From Marinimicrobium sp050113635 (GTDB lineage: Bacteria; Pseudomonadota; Gammaproteobacteria; Pseudomonadales; Cellvibrionaceae): a stretch of 64,000 nt of DNA. This document shows, piece by piece, positions 45,419-54,679 of this stretch. A model generated the notes under the pieces. That model was given only the letters and a program-made list of their open reading frames with translations, was not told where the DNA came from and did no database searches. The DNA is taken from NCBI RefSeq assembly GCF_050113635.1, contig NZ_JBNJLT010000003.1, forward strand, positions 310,001 to 374,000, read 5' to 3'. Both the position numbers and the translations under genes were made by a program. Positions within the stretch are counted from its first letter, which is position 1, and every line of letters begins with the position of its first letter.

Positions 45419-45826
45419 ATGGCCGAAGAGAACCAGGAACTGCGCAAAGCGGGGCTGAAAGTTACTTTGCCTCGCGTAAAAATCTTGCAAATGCTGGAAT
45501 CGTCCGAGAACCATCATATGAGCGCCGAGGATGTCTACAAGGCGCTGATGGAGGCGGGAGACGATGTCGGCCTGGCCACGGTTTATCGGGTGCTGACGCA
45601 ATTTGAAAGTGCCGGCTTGGTGGAGCGCCATAATTTTGATGGTGGCCACTCCGTGTTTGAGATCGCTCGTGGTGAGCACCACGACCATATGGTCTGTATG
45701 GACTCAGGAGAGGTTATTGAGTTCCATAATGAGCAGATTGAGCGGTTGCAGCAGCAAATTGCCGAAGAGCACGGTTATGAACTGGTGGATCACAACCTGG
45801 TGCTCTACGTGAAATCCAGAAAATAA
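45419..45826 (+). CDS. fur: Ferric uptake regulator Fur
   Basis: A 135-aa metal-responsive repressor. The N-terminal winged helix (about 1-82) includes ATVYRVLTQFESAGLV. The metal-binding cluster HHDHMVC lies at 87-93 and the dimerisation domain follows. It has a single cysteine and no C-terminal CxxC zinc knuckle, like Pseudomonas Fur and unlike E. coli Fur. It shares an intergenic region with bamE and is convergent with recN. Confidence 0.97.
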   Translation: MAEENQELRKAGLKVTLPRVKILQMLESSENHHMSAEDVYKALMEAGDDVGLATVYRVLTQFESAGLVERHNFDGGHSVFEIARGEHHDHMVCMDSGEVIEFHNEQIERLQQQIAEEHGYELVDHNLVLYVKSRK

Positions 45827-45871
45827 CACGCCCGGCTGGTTGCCCGGGAAAGGGTGCCGCCGGGCATGGGC

Positions 45872-47548
45872 CTAAGCGGCTCCCCGGGTCACCATTTCCC
45901 GGGCATGGGCCAGTGACTGCTCGGTCACTTTCATGCCGCCCAGCATGCGGGCCACCTCCTCGATTTTGTCCTCTCCCTCCAGAGCCACCAGCGTTGATTG
46001 CGCTGACTGCTTGTTGGCGGTTTTGGTGACTTGCAAATGCTGATGGCTTTTGCTGGCGACCTGGGCCAGATGTGTTACGCAAATAACCTGCCCGGCCTCA
46101 CCCAGCTGTCGCAGAAGCCGTCCCACCACATCGCCAGTGGCGCCGCCGATCCCGACATCCACCTCATCGAATACCAGCGTGGGCGTGGCCGAGGTGCGGG
46201 CGGTAACCACCTGAATGGCCAGGCTTACCCGGGACAGCTCGCCGCCGGAGGCGACTTTGTGAAGTGAGCGTGCCGGCTGTCCGGGGTTGGTGCTGATAAT
46301 AAACTCCACTTCCTCAAGGCCATGAGGGCCAGGCCGATCCTCCAGCTTGTTCAGGCTAACCTCCAGGCGGGCATTGGGCATGGCCAGTTCGGCCAGCTGC
46401 TGATTGACGGCTTTGGCCAGTTTAACGCCCTCTGAATGCCGTGCTTTGGAGAGCGCTTCGGCGGCTTTACGATAATCCGCCTCGGCGTTCTCCATTTGCT
46501 TCTCCAACTCATCCAGCTGTTCATCGCCTCCTTGCAGCTGACTCAGCTCCTCGCCCAGTTCATTAAAGAGCCCCGGTAGCTGTTCCGGGCCCACGCGGTG
46601 TTTGCGGGCCACCTCGTAGATGCTACTCAGCCGTTCCTCAACCTCCTTCAAACGCTCGGGGTCCAGATTGAAGTCGTCAATATGGCGTTCCACCTCCCGC
46701 TGGGCTTCGTCGACCTGGATCTGGGCGCTGGTCAGGAGTTGTTCGGCCTCCTGCAATGCGCCGGACCTCTCGGGCATATCCCGGAGCAGGTGCAAGGCGC
46801 GGTGCAGAAGCACGCTCAGGCCCTGATCGTCATCGCTGCACAGCGACGACAGCTCATGGCTGGAACGCAAGATCTCTTCGGCATTGGCGAGACTGCGTTG
46901 CTCGGCTTCCAGGCTATCCAGCTCGTCCTCCTTCAACCCCAATTGCTCCAGTTCCTGAACCTGATAGCTTAATAACTGGTAGCGAGCGCTGATCTCTTCA
47001 GCATTGTCCCTCCGCTGTTCGAACGCCGTTCGCCGTTCCTGCCAGTGGCGGAAAGCCTGACGCACCTGGCTGGCCAGCTCGGTCTGGCCTGCACAGGCAT
47101 CGAGTAACTGGCGGTGAGTCTCCTTGCGCAGCAGGGATTGGTGCTCGTGTTGACTGTGGATGTCGATCAGCATTTCCCCGAGGGTGCGCAATTGCTGCAA
47201 CGTTACCGGGTGGCCATTGATAAAAGCCTTGGAGCGGCCCTCGGCGGTGATGACACGCCGCAACAGGCATTCATCGGGGTGGTCTTCCTGTTGCAGTTCC
47301 CGCTCTTCCAGCCAGGTTCGCGCGGGGCGAATGCGGCGCAGGTCAATCGTGGCGTGGATGTCGGCTCGTTTGGCACCGGGGCGCACCCGCTGACCATCTG
47401 CCCGATCCCCCAGCGCCAGGGAAAGGGCGTCCAGAACGATGGATTTTCCGGCTCCGGTTTCCCCGGTAATCGCTGTCATGCCGGGCTTGAGATCCAGGTC
47501 AAGCTGGTCTACAAGGGTGAAATTTCGAATACTCAGGTGCGTCAGCAT
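45872..47548 (-). CDS. recN: DNA repair protein RecN
   Basis: A 558-aa SMC-like ATPase for double-strand break repair. It has Walker A GETGAGKS (29-36), long coiled-coil arms (about 150-390) and the C-terminal ABC half with KVASGGELSRVSLAIQVV and FDEVDVGIGG. The start MLTHLSIRNF is conserved; 22 upstream codons are also open. It is usually LexA-controlled, but I did not find a convincing SOS box in the short upstream region. Confidence 0.96.
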   Translation of the reverse strand: MLTHLSIRNFTLVDQLDLDLKPGMTAITGETGAGKSIVLDALSLALGDRADGQRVRPGAKRADIHATIDLRRIRPARTWLEERELQQEDHPDECLLRRVITAEGRSKAFINGHPVTLQQLRTLGEMLIDIHSQHEHQSLLRKETHRQLLDACAGQTELASQVRQAFRHWQERRTAFEQRRDNAEEISARYQLLSYQVQELEQLGLKEDELDSLEAEQRSLANAEEILRSSHELSSLCSDDDQGLSVLLHRALHLLRDMPERSGALQEAEQLLTSAQIQVDEAQREVERHIDDFNLDPERLKEVEERLSSIYEVARKHRVGPEQLPGLFNELGEELSQLQGGDEQLDELEKQMENAEADYRKAAEALSKARHSEGVKLAKAVNQQLAELAMPNARLEVSLNKLEDRPGPHGLEEVEFIISTNPGQPARSLHKVASGGELSRVSLAIQVVTARTSATPTLVFDEVDVGIGGATGDVVGRLLRQLGEAGQVICVTHLAQVASKSHQHLQVTKTANKQSAQSTLVALEGEDKIEEVARMLGGMKVTEQSLAHAREMVTRGAA

Positions 47549-47698
47549 AGTGATCCTCGGTGGTGCCCTCTCAACATGCCTTGAGTAAAAGGTGGTGACG
47601 ACAAGGATAAGCAATCGCCATCTGTGTTTTTATACAGTAAAAAAGACCGGTTCGCCAGCCTGTCACGAGCACTTTTTCCGGCGGCTTACCCGGTCCCC

Positions 47699-47726
47699 CT
47701 TGAATCCCTCCGCTCGAGCCCCATAT
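47699..47726 (+). promoter_or_regulatory. Heat-shock (sigma-32) promoter of grpE
   Basis: CTTGAAT at 47699-47705 and CCCCATAT at 47719-47726 are separated by 13 bases, an excellent match to the sigma-32 consensus (CTTGAAA, 13-15 bases, CCCCATNT). It lies about 70 bases before the grpE start. Confidence 0.88.
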
Positions 47727-47794
47727 AGGCCCCACAACATAGTCTGCAGCCTTCCTGGCTGTAAAGGTAAACGAGCAAGTAAACGGAGACCAGC

Positions 47795-48358
47795 GTGGCT
47801 AACGAAGACAAACACGACGCACAAGCGGAAGCGGCGACCGAGGCTGAGCCCGGACAAGCGGGCGAAACCGGGGGCGAGGAAGAAACCGTCGAGGCCCTTA
47901 AGGTCAAGGTGGAGACTTTGGCTGCGGCCGTGGAAGCCGCGAAGGAGCAGGTTTTGCGCTCTCAGGCTGAGGCGCAGAACGCCCGCCGCCGAGCCGAGCA
48001 GGATGTTGAAAAGGCTCATAAGTTTGGCCAGGAGAAGCTGCTGCAGGATTTGTTGCCAGTGGTAGACAACCTGGAGCGGGCGCTGACCTCACTCGATGCG
48101 GATAACCCGGATCACAAAGCCGTGATGGAGGGGATTCAACTGACCCATAAGTCCTTTATCGACGCGCTGAGCCGGTACCAGGTGGAAGTGGTGAATCCGG
48201 TGGGTGAACCCTTTGATCCGGAGCTGCATCAGGCGATGTCAATGGTGGAGAGCCCCGATGCTGAACCGAACACCGTCATCGAGGTGTTCCAGAAAGGGTA
48301 CACGCTCCATGGCCGTTTGGTCCGCCCCGCGATGGTTGTGGTGTCCAAGAGCCAATGA
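47795..48358 (+). CDS. grpE: Nucleotide exchange factor GrpE
   Basis: A 187-aa cochaperone that releases ADP from DnaK. It has an acidic disordered N-terminus (about 1-35), a long dimerising helix (about 35-90) and the C-terminal beta domain with NPVGEPFDPELHQAM and LHGRLVRPAMVVVSK. The start is a GTG after ACGGAGACC. It is first in grpE-dnaK-dnaJ, controlled by the heat-shock promoter upstream. Confidence 0.97.
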   Translation: MANEDKHDAQAEAATEAEPGQAGETGGEEETVEALKVKVETLAAAVEAAKEQVLRSQAEAQNARRRAEQDVEKAHKFGQEKLLQDLLPVVDNLERALTSLDADNPDHKAVMEGIQLTHKSFIDALSRYQVEVVNPVGEPFDPELHQAMSMVESPDAEPNTVIEVFQKGYTLHGRLVRPAMVVVSKSQ

Positions 48359-48521
48359 ACCCTTGAAAAGGCCGCGAACGGGCCAATATACGTAGTAAAT
48401 GAATTGATGGGCGCCCTGAGTGGTTTGGGGCGGTCAAGGTACACGAAAGCTCGACGGCAGAAAATGTCGAAAACGACTCGCCGCCGTGTTTAGTAAGCGC
48501 ATTAGTTAGGAGACTTTCTTC

Positions 48522-50456
48522 ATGAGTAAGATCATCGGTATTGACCTTGGGACCACGAACTCCTGTGTTTCTGTGATGGAGGGCGGCAAGCCCAAAGTTA
48601 TTGAAAATTCCGAAGGGGATCGCACTACACCTTCCATCGTGGCTTTCACCAACGATGGTGAGATTCTCGTGGGCCAAAGTGCCAAGCGGCAAGCAGTCAC
48701 CAACCCGCACAATACGCTGTACGCGGTAAAACGTCTGATCGGTCGTAAGTTCAAAGACGATGTTGTGCAGAAAGACATCAAAATGGTGCCCTACAAAATT
48801 GTTTCCGCCGACAACGGTGACGCTTGGGTAGAGGTCAAGGATGAGAAGAAGGCTCCGCCGCAGATTTCCGCCGAAGTTCTGAAAAAGATGAAAAAAACCG
48901 CCGAGGATTATCTGGGCGAGAAAGTCACCGAAGCAGTCATTACTGTACCGGCCTATTTTAACGACTCCCAGCGCCAGGCGACCAAAGATGCTGGCAAAAT
49001 TGCCGGTCTGGATGTCAAACGCATCATCAATGAGCCGACGGCGGCGGCGCTGGCCTACGGTATGGATCAACAGAAAGGTGATCGCACTATTGCGGTGTAT
49101 GACCTCGGTGGCGGCACCTTCGATATCTCCATTATCGAGATTGCCGACGTCGATGGCGAGCACCAGTTTGAGGTGCTGTCTACCAATGGTGACACCTTCC
49201 TCGGCGGTGAAGACTTTGACCTGCGCCTGATCGATTACCTGGCGGCGGAGTTCAAGAAAGAGCAGGGCATTGATTTGCACAATGATCCGCTTGCGCTGCA
49301 GCGGCTGAAAGAGGCGGCCGAGAAAGCCAAGATCGAGCTGTCTTCCAGCCAGCAAACCGAAGTGAATCTGCCGTACATTACGGCGGATAACACCGGGCCG
49401 AAGCACTTGGTGGTCAAGCTGACCCGTGCCAAGCTGGAATCCCTGGTGGAAGAGTTGGTAACGCGCTCTCTGGAGCCCGTTAAAATCGCGATCAAAGATG
49501 CGGGAGTTTCCGTCGGCGATATTAGTGACGTGATTCTGGTCGGTGGTCAAACGCGTATGCCGATGGTGCAGAAAGCGGTCTCTGAGTTCTTTGGTAAAGA
49601 GCCGCGAAAAGACGTTAACCCGGATGAAGCGGTAGCGGTTGGTGCGGCAATTCAAGGTGCCGTGTTGGCTGGCGATGTGAAGGATGTGTTGCTGCTGGAT
49701 GTGACTCCGCTGACCCTGGGTATTGAGACAATGGGTGGCGTGGCGACTCCGCTGATCGAGAAGAACACCACCATTCCGACGAAAAAGTCTCAGGTGTTTT
49801 CGACAGCAGAAGACAATCAGAATGCCGTCACCATCCATGTAGTGCAGGGCGAACGCAAGCAAGCGGCTCAAAACAAATCACTCGGTCGGTTTGATCTGGC
49901 CGATATTCCTCCGGCACCGCGGGGTATGCCACAGATTGAGGTGACCTTCGACCTGGATGCCAACGGTATTTTGAACGTCAGCGCGAAAGACAAGGGTACC
50001 GGCAAGGAGCAGTCCATTGTTATTAAAGCCTCTTCCGGTCTGTCCGATGACGAGATCGAGAAAATGGTGAAAGACGCCGAAGCTAATGCCGAGGCAGACA
50101 AGAAATTCGCTGAAGCCGTTAACGCTCGTAACTCTCTGGAAGGTTTGATTCATGCCACCCAGAAAACGCTGAAAGACGCTGGCGACAAGGCGACGGAAGA
50201 CGAGAAGTCCACGATTGAAGCCGCGATTAAAGAAGCGGAAGAAGCCGTCAAGGGTGATGATGTAGCGGCGATGGAAGCGGCCACAAACAAGTTGACCGAA
50301 GCTTCCAGCTCTCTCGCGCAGAAGCTGTATGCCGAGCAGCAGGGCCAGGCTGAAGGTGCGGCTGACGCCGGAGCTCAGCAGCAGGGCGCGGCTCAGGAAG
50401 ACGACGGTGCAGTGGATGCTGAGTTTGAAGAAGTGAAGGACGAGGACAAGAAGTAA
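48522..50456 (+). CDS. dnaK: Chaperone DnaK (Hsp70)
   Basis: A 644-aa Hsp70. It has the N-terminal ATPase with GIDLGTTNS (5-13) and AVYDLGGGTFDIS, the substrate-binding domain from about residue 390, and a helical lid. The C-terminal Gln/Ala/Gly-rich tail ends in an acidic EFEEVKDEDKK. Length is standard. AGGAGAC precedes the ATG, and 163 bases separate it from grpE. Confidence 0.99.
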   Translation: MSKIIGIDLGTTNSCVSVMEGGKPKVIENSEGDRTTPSIVAFTNDGEILVGQSAKRQAVTNPHNTLYAVKRLIGRKFKDDVVQKDIKMVPYKIVSADNGDAWVEVKDEKKAPPQISAEVLKKMKKTAEDYLGEKVTEAVITVPAYFNDSQRQATKDAGKIAGLDVKRIINEPTAAALAYGMDQQKGDRTIAVYDLGGGTFDISIIEIADVDGEHQFEVLSTNGDTFLGGEDFDLRLIDYLAAEFKKEQGIDLHNDPLALQRLKEAAEKAKIELSSSQQTEVNLPYITADNTGPKHLVVKLTRAKLESLVEELVTRSLEPVKIAIKDAGVSVGDISDVILVGGQTRMPMVQKAVSEFFGKEPRKDVNPDEAVAVGAAIQGAVLAGDVKDVLLLDVTPLTLGIETMGGVATPLIEKNTTIPTKKSQVFSTAEDNQNAVTIHVVQGERKQAAQNKSLGRFDLADIPPAPRGMPQIEVTFDLDANGILNVSAKDKGTGKEQSIVIKASSGLSDDEIEKMVKDAEANAEADKKFAEAVNARNSLEGLIHATQKTLKDAGDKATEDEKSTIEAAIKEAEEAVKGDDVAAMEAATNKLTEASSSLAQKLYAEQQGQAEGAADAGAQQQGAAQEDDGAVDAEFEEVKDEDKK

Positions 50457-50497
50457 GTCCTGGGCCAGTTCTACGCTGGCCCCTATCGTGGACGTGT

Positions 50498-50527
50498 CGA
50501 CAAATGCGGGCTTGCCCGCATTTGTCG
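50498..50527 (+). terminator. Hairpin between dnaK and dnaJ
   Basis: A perfect 13-bp stem (50498-50510 with 50515-50527) with a 4-nt loop and no T tract. A smaller 7-bp hairpin lies just before it (50462-50482). They may attenuate or stabilise the dnaK message and set the lower level of dnaJ. Confidence 0.6.
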
Positions 50528-50562
50528 TGTCTGACAGCGAAGCAACAGAAAGCGACTGAAGC

Positions 50563-51696
50563 ATGGCAAAACGCGATTATTACGAAGTGCTGGGTGTCTC
50601 CAAGGGTGTCTCGGCGGCGGAATTGAAGAAGGCCTACCGGCGAGTGGCGATGAAGCATCACCCGGACCGTAATCCTGGTGACAAAGCCTCTGAAGACAAG
50701 TTCAAGGAGGCCAGCGAGGCTTACGAGGTTTTGTCCGACGATCAGAAGCGTGCGGCCTATGACCAGTTTGGTCACGCGGGCGTCGATCAGAGTGGCGGTA
50801 TGGGCGGCGGCGCTGGCGCCGGTGGTTTTGGCAGTTTCAGCGATATCTTTGGTGACGTCTTCGGCGATATTTTCGGTGGTGGCGCGGGCCGCGGCCGCGG
50901 AGGCGCAAGCCGTGGCGCCGACCTGCGCTATAACCTCGAACTGAGTCTTGAAGATGCTGTTAAAGGCACCTCGGTACAGATCAAGGTGCCCACCCTGGTG
51001 GCTTGTGAGGTTTGTGACGGCAGCGGAGCGCGTAAGGGCTCCTCTCCAAAAACCTGTACCACTTGTGGGGGTATGGGGCAGGTTCGGATGCAGCAGGGCT
51101 TCTTCTCGGTTCAACAGGCCTGTCCAACCTGTCGCGGCAAAGGCACGGTGATTACGGACCCCTGTGGCAGCTGTCACGGCCAGGGCCGCGTCGAACAGAC
51201 CAAAACCCTTTCCGTCAAAGTGCCGGCTGGCGTGGATACGGGAGACCGCATCCGGCTGTCTGGCGAAGGCGAAGCGGGTGCCGAAGGCGGTCCGGCGGGT
51301 GATTTGTATGTGGAAGTCCGGGTCAAACCCCATGAAATTTTCCAGCGCGACGGCGCGGACCTCTACTGTGAGGTGCCGGTGGACTTCGTCGATGCGGCGC
51401 TCGGAGGGGAGCTGGAAGTGCCGACACTCGATGGTCGGGTGAAGTTGAAAGTGCCCGCGGAAACCCAAACCGGTAAATTGTTCCGCCTGCGCAATAAAGG
51501 CGTGACACCCGTGCGAGGTGGTCCCCGTGGTGACCTGATGTGCCGGGTCGTGGTAGAAACGCCGGTGGATCTCACCAGTAAGCAGAAAGAGCTGTTGCGC
51601 GAATTTCAGGGCACCATGAAGGGCGGCAAAAATTCGCCCCGCCAGCGCAGTTGGTTTGATGGCATGAAAAACTTCTTTGGGGATATGAAAATTTAA
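50563..51696 (+). CDS. dnaJ: Chaperone DnaJ (Hsp40)
   Basis: A 377-aa type I Hsp40. It has a J domain with HPD at 33-35, a Gly/Phe-rich linker (about 75-120) and four CxxCxGxG zinc repeats (about 148-207: CEVCDGSG, CTTCGGMG, CPTCRGKG, CGSCHGQG). The C-terminal substrate-binding domains complete it. It follows dnaK as in most gammaproteobacteria and is closed by a strong terminator. Confidence 0.98.
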   Translation: MAKRDYYEVLGVSKGVSAAELKKAYRRVAMKHHPDRNPGDKASEDKFKEASEAYEVLSDDQKRAAYDQFGHAGVDQSGGMGGGAGAGGFGSFSDIFGDVFGDIFGGGAGRGRGGASRGADLRYNLELSLEDAVKGTSVQIKVPTLVACEVCDGSGARKGSSPKTCTTCGGMGQVRMQQGFFSVQQACPTCRGKGTVITDPCGSCHGQGRVEQTKTLSVKVPAGVDTGDRIRLSGEGEAGAEGGPAGDLYVEVRVKPHEIFQRDGADLYCEVPVDFVDAALGGELEVPTLDGRVKLKVPAETQTGKLFRLRNKGVTPVRGGPRGDLMCRVVVETPVDLTSKQKELLREFQGTMKGGKNSPRQRSWFDGMKNFFGDMKI

Positions 51697-51723
51697 CCGC
51701 CTCCTCCTTGGCTTTCCTCCTGA

Positions 51724-51759
51724 TACCCCTGGCACCTGAGGTGCCAGGGGTATTTTTTT
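51724..51759 (+). terminator. Rho-independent terminator after dnaJ
   Basis: A perfect 13-bp stem (51724-51736 with 51740-51752) with loop TGA is followed by seven T residues. It marks the end of the heat-shock operon. Confidence 0.95.
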
Positions 51760-51871
51760 GTCGCCACTGGAGTTCAGAAAAAGAGCAAATGGCTATTTGG
51801 CGGGCATTATCGGTAAAAAGCGTCTACTTTAAGAAGATGCAGCGTCGCTGTTTACTTAAAAGGAGTGTTCC

Positions 51872-53167
51872 ATGTTTGGACTGCACCGCACGCCTTCCGC
51901 CACACACATCGAACAAATGCGCCAGCACATAATGGTTCATCGAGACTTGAAAGCTATCAAGTCTCACCTGGGATACATTGAATTTCATCCAGGAGGAAGC
52001 ATCATTGACGCCAATGACCAATTTCTTAATATCGTTGGTTATCGCAGGGAAGAGCTGGAAGGGCAGCACCATCGCATCCTCTGCGAGCGGCATTATGCAA
52101 AATCCGACGAATATGAACGGTTCTGGAAAGAATTGGCCACGGGCAGAGCCCAGTCGGGTACCGTTCGCCGTTACGCAAAGGATGGCCGTGAAATCTGGCT
52201 GGAGGCGAATTACTTCCCTGTAGAGGAAGAGGGGGAAGTGGTCAAGGTCATCAAGATTGCCTCCGATGTGACCCGCGCTCAGCACGAATTCCTTGACCAA
52301 AAAGCGCTTCTGGAATCGCTCAACCGATCTCTGGCGGTTATTGAGTTTGACCCGGCCGGTAACGTGCTCTGGGCCAACGACAATTTTCTGCACACCGTTG
52401 GCTACACCCTGGATGAAGTGGTCGGTAAGCATCACCGCATTTTTTGCTACGAAGGCTTTTATCAGCGCAATCCGGAGTTTTGGTCGCGGTTAGCCAAAGG
52501 GGACTTCCAGTCCGGAAAATTCGAACGAAAAAGTGCCTCTGGCAAGAGCATTTGGCTGGAGGCTACCTACAACCCGGTGCGCAACTCCGCAGGTCAGGTT
52601 TACAAGGTCATTAAGTTCGCCAGCGACATTACCGCGCGCATTAATACCGCCATGCGGGCTGTAGAAGCCGCCTCATCGACCTCGGAGCAAACCTCACAGA
52701 TTACCGCCAATGCCCGGACGGTGTTGGAGGAAGCCGTGGCGACCTCATCTGGCGTTTCCCGGCAGGTGACGGAGGCGGCACAAGTAACGGGCGAGCTCAG
52801 TGAGCAGGCGAAAAGTATCGGTGAAATTGTGACGACCATTCGTTCAATTGCCGAACAAACCAATTTGCTGGCATTGAACGCGGCCATTGAGGCGGCCAGA
52901 GCCGGTGATCAGGGGCGCGGATTTGCCGTGGTAGCTGATGAGGTGCGACAGCTTGCCGCGCGCACCAGCTCGGCGACCGAGGAGATAACCCGGGTGGTGG
53001 CGGCAAATCAGACGCTCACCGCGAGTATTCGCCAACAAATGGAAGGCATCAGCCGCTCTGCGGTGGAAGGGCAGGAGAAAGTCTCCAACCTGGCGGCCAG
53101 CATGGACGAAGTCGAGCGCGGGGTGACCAATTTTGCGGCCATCGTCACTCAGTTGGGAGAGCAATAA
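51872..53167 (+). CDS. Soluble chemoreceptor with two PAS domains
   Basis: A 431-aa methyl-accepting chemotaxis protein without signal peptide or membrane segment. Two tandem PAS-PAC units (about 25-140 and 147-262) are alike: each has a motif of the type GYRREELEGQHHRI and a PAC end IWLEA-Y-PV. The signalling domain (about 270-431) contains the hairpin tip EQTNLLALNAAIEAARAGDQGRGFAVVADEVRQLA. It is short, so its coiled coil belongs to a short class. It probably senses redox or oxygen through bound flavin or haem in the cytoplasm. AAAAGGAG precedes the ATG. Confidence 0.92.
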   Translation: MFGLHRTPSATHIEQMRQHIMVHRDLKAIKSHLGYIEFHPGGSIIDANDQFLNIVGYRREELEGQHHRILCERHYAKSDEYERFWKELATGRAQSGTVRRYAKDGREIWLEANYFPVEEEGEVVKVIKIASDVTRAQHEFLDQKALLESLNRSLAVIEFDPAGNVLWANDNFLHTVGYTLDEVVGKHHRIFCYEGFYQRNPEFWSRLAKGDFQSGKFERKSASGKSIWLEATYNPVRNSAGQVYKVIKFASDITARINTAMRAVEAASSTSEQTSQITANARTVLEEAVATSSGVSRQVTEAAQVTGELSEQAKSIGEIVTTIRSIAEQTNLLALNAAIEAARAGDQGRGFAVVADEVRQLAARTSSATEEITRVVAANQTLTASIRQQMEGISRSAVEGQEKVSNLAASMDEVERGVTNFAAIVTQLGEQ

Positions 53168-53617
53168 GCGGCATTCCGGCAGCCACCAGCCTCGTACGAA
53201 ACAGCAACATTCACCACGCTATTAAAGGGCTTCTAAGGGGCTTCCGCTCCGTCGTCTTCTGCAAGACCGGGCAATGCTTTGGGCGCCCGGTCTTTTTGTC
53301 TGCGATTTTCCTTTCACTATTGAATTTTGGCCGATAAGGTGGTCGAATTGACCCTATGCCGGACTATAAATCATATTTTATTGTCCCTGGGAAATGCCCG
53401 ATACGGCCCCGATACGGTAGAGTTCTTCGACCGGGGATGCCATAATCGGGCAGCCGCGCTGGCTGGAGGGTGTATGACGAAGGAAAAACCCACTGCGCTG
53501 GGCGGACCATAGAACAAGACGGCAATGATAGGGATGCCGGCTCGGTCTGGCTCATGTTTGAGCGAATAGTCGGCATTCGGTTTGACAATCCACCAATCGG
53601 TATATGGGGAGAGAATA
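53168..53617. other. Intergenic region before the second sugar cassette
   Basis: This 450-base gap holds the terminator at 53263-53297 and then about 320 bases upstream of the isomerase gene, where its promoter must lie. I see no gene or certain operator. A few short frames here look like chance. Confidence 0.4.
53263..53297 (+). terminator. Rho-independent terminator after the chemoreceptor
   Basis: A perfect 10-bp stem AAGACCGGGC/GCCCGGTCTT with a 12-nt loop runs into a T stretch. It lies about 95 bases after the chemoreceptor stop. Confidence 0.85.
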
Positions 53618-54679
53618 ATGAAGACCATTAAAGGGCCTGCTCTGTTTCTGGCTCAGTTCTGCGGTGACGAAGCGCCGTTCAATACCTTGGAAAATATTGC
53701 CAAATGGGCGGGCGGTCTCGGTTTCAAAGGGGTTCAGATTCCTTCCTGGGACAAACGAATTTTTGACCTGGAACGCGCCGCAGAAAGCCTGGATTACTGC
53801 CAGGAAGTTAAAGATACACTGTCCCGTTACGGGCTTGAAGTGACTGAACTGTCCACGCATTTACAAGGTCAACTGGTCGCCGTTCACCCGGTGTACGATG
53901 AAGTGTTTGACGGTTTTGCGCCCGAAGAGCTGCACGGTAAGCCCGACGAGCGCCAGAAATGGGCCGTGAACCAATTGATGCTGGCGGCCAAAGCCAGTAA
54001 AAACCTCGGCCTGACGGCCCATGCCACCTTCTCCGGCGCCCTCCTGTGGCCGTTTATGTACCCCTGGCCCCAGCGCCCCGCAGGCCTCGTGGATACCGGC
54101 TTCAAAGAGCTGGCCAAGCGCTGGCTGCCGATCCTGGACGCCTTTGATGAAGCGGGCGTGGACCTCTGCTACGAAATCCACCCCGGTGAAGACTTGCACG
54201 ATGGTGCCACCTTCGAGCGCTTCCTGCAGGAAGTGGACAATCACCCCCGCGCCAACATTCTGTACGACCCCAGCCACCTGATTCTGCAACAGCTGGATTA
54301 CATCGCCTTTATTGACCGCTATAAAGACCGTATCAAAATGTTCCATGTGAAGGATGCGGAGTTTAATCCTACCGCCCAGCAAGGCGTATACGGTGGCTAT
54401 GAAGGTTGGGTAGAGCGCGCTGGTCGGTTCCGTTCACTGGGCGATGGCCAGATCGATTTCAAACAGATTTTCTCCAAGCTGACGGCCTACGATTTCGACG
54501 GCTGGGCGGTGATTGAGTGGGAATGCTGCCTGAAGCACCCGGAAGCCGGTGCCGAGGAAGGTGTGAAATTTGTCAGTGACCACATCATTCGCGTGACTGA
54601 AAAAGCCTTCGACGATTTCGCTGGCGGTGAGGCGGACGAAGAAAGTAACCGCCGTGTTCTGGGCTTGGGAGGTAAGTAA
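53618..54679 (+). CDS. Sugar phosphate isomerase/epimerase family protein (TIM barrel), second cassette
   Basis: A 353-aa AP-endonuclease-2-type TIM barrel, longer than the protein at 36359. Likely metal ligands occur in LCYEIHPGED (Glu), NILYDPSHLILQ (Asp, His), MFHVKDAEF (His) and AVIEWE (Glu). GGGGAGAGAATA precedes the ATG. The gene ends in TAATG, overlapping the oxidoreductase start, so the two products surely act together. Substrate unknown; relatives occur in cyclitol and rare-sugar pathways. Confidence 0.9.
   Translation: MKTIKGPALFLAQFCGDEAPFNTLENIAKWAGGLGFKGVQIPSWDKRIFDLERAAESLDYCQEVKDTLSRYGLEVTELSTHLQGQLVAVHPVYDEVFDGFAPEELHGKPDERQKWAVNQLMLAAKASKNLGLTAHATFSGALLWPFMYPWPQRPAGLVDTGFKELAKRWLPILDAFDEAGVDLCYEIHPGEDLHDGATFERFLQEVDNHPRANILYDPSHLILQQLDYIAFIDRYKDRIKMFHVKDAEFNPTAQQGVYGGYEGWVERAGRFRSLGDGQIDFKQIFSKLTAYDFDGWAVIEWECCLKHPEAGAEEGVKFVSDHIIRVTEKAFDDFAGGEADEESNRRVLGLGGK

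Noticed and set aside
48276..49871. 531-codon minus-strand frame opposite dnaK
   Set aside because: Long frames antisense to dnaK are a known artefact of its codon use; no start signals or domains were seen.
50248..51735. 495-codon minus-strand frame opposite dnaJ and the dnaK end
   Set aside because: It crosses two conserved genes and the dnaJ terminator and has no recognisable domain.
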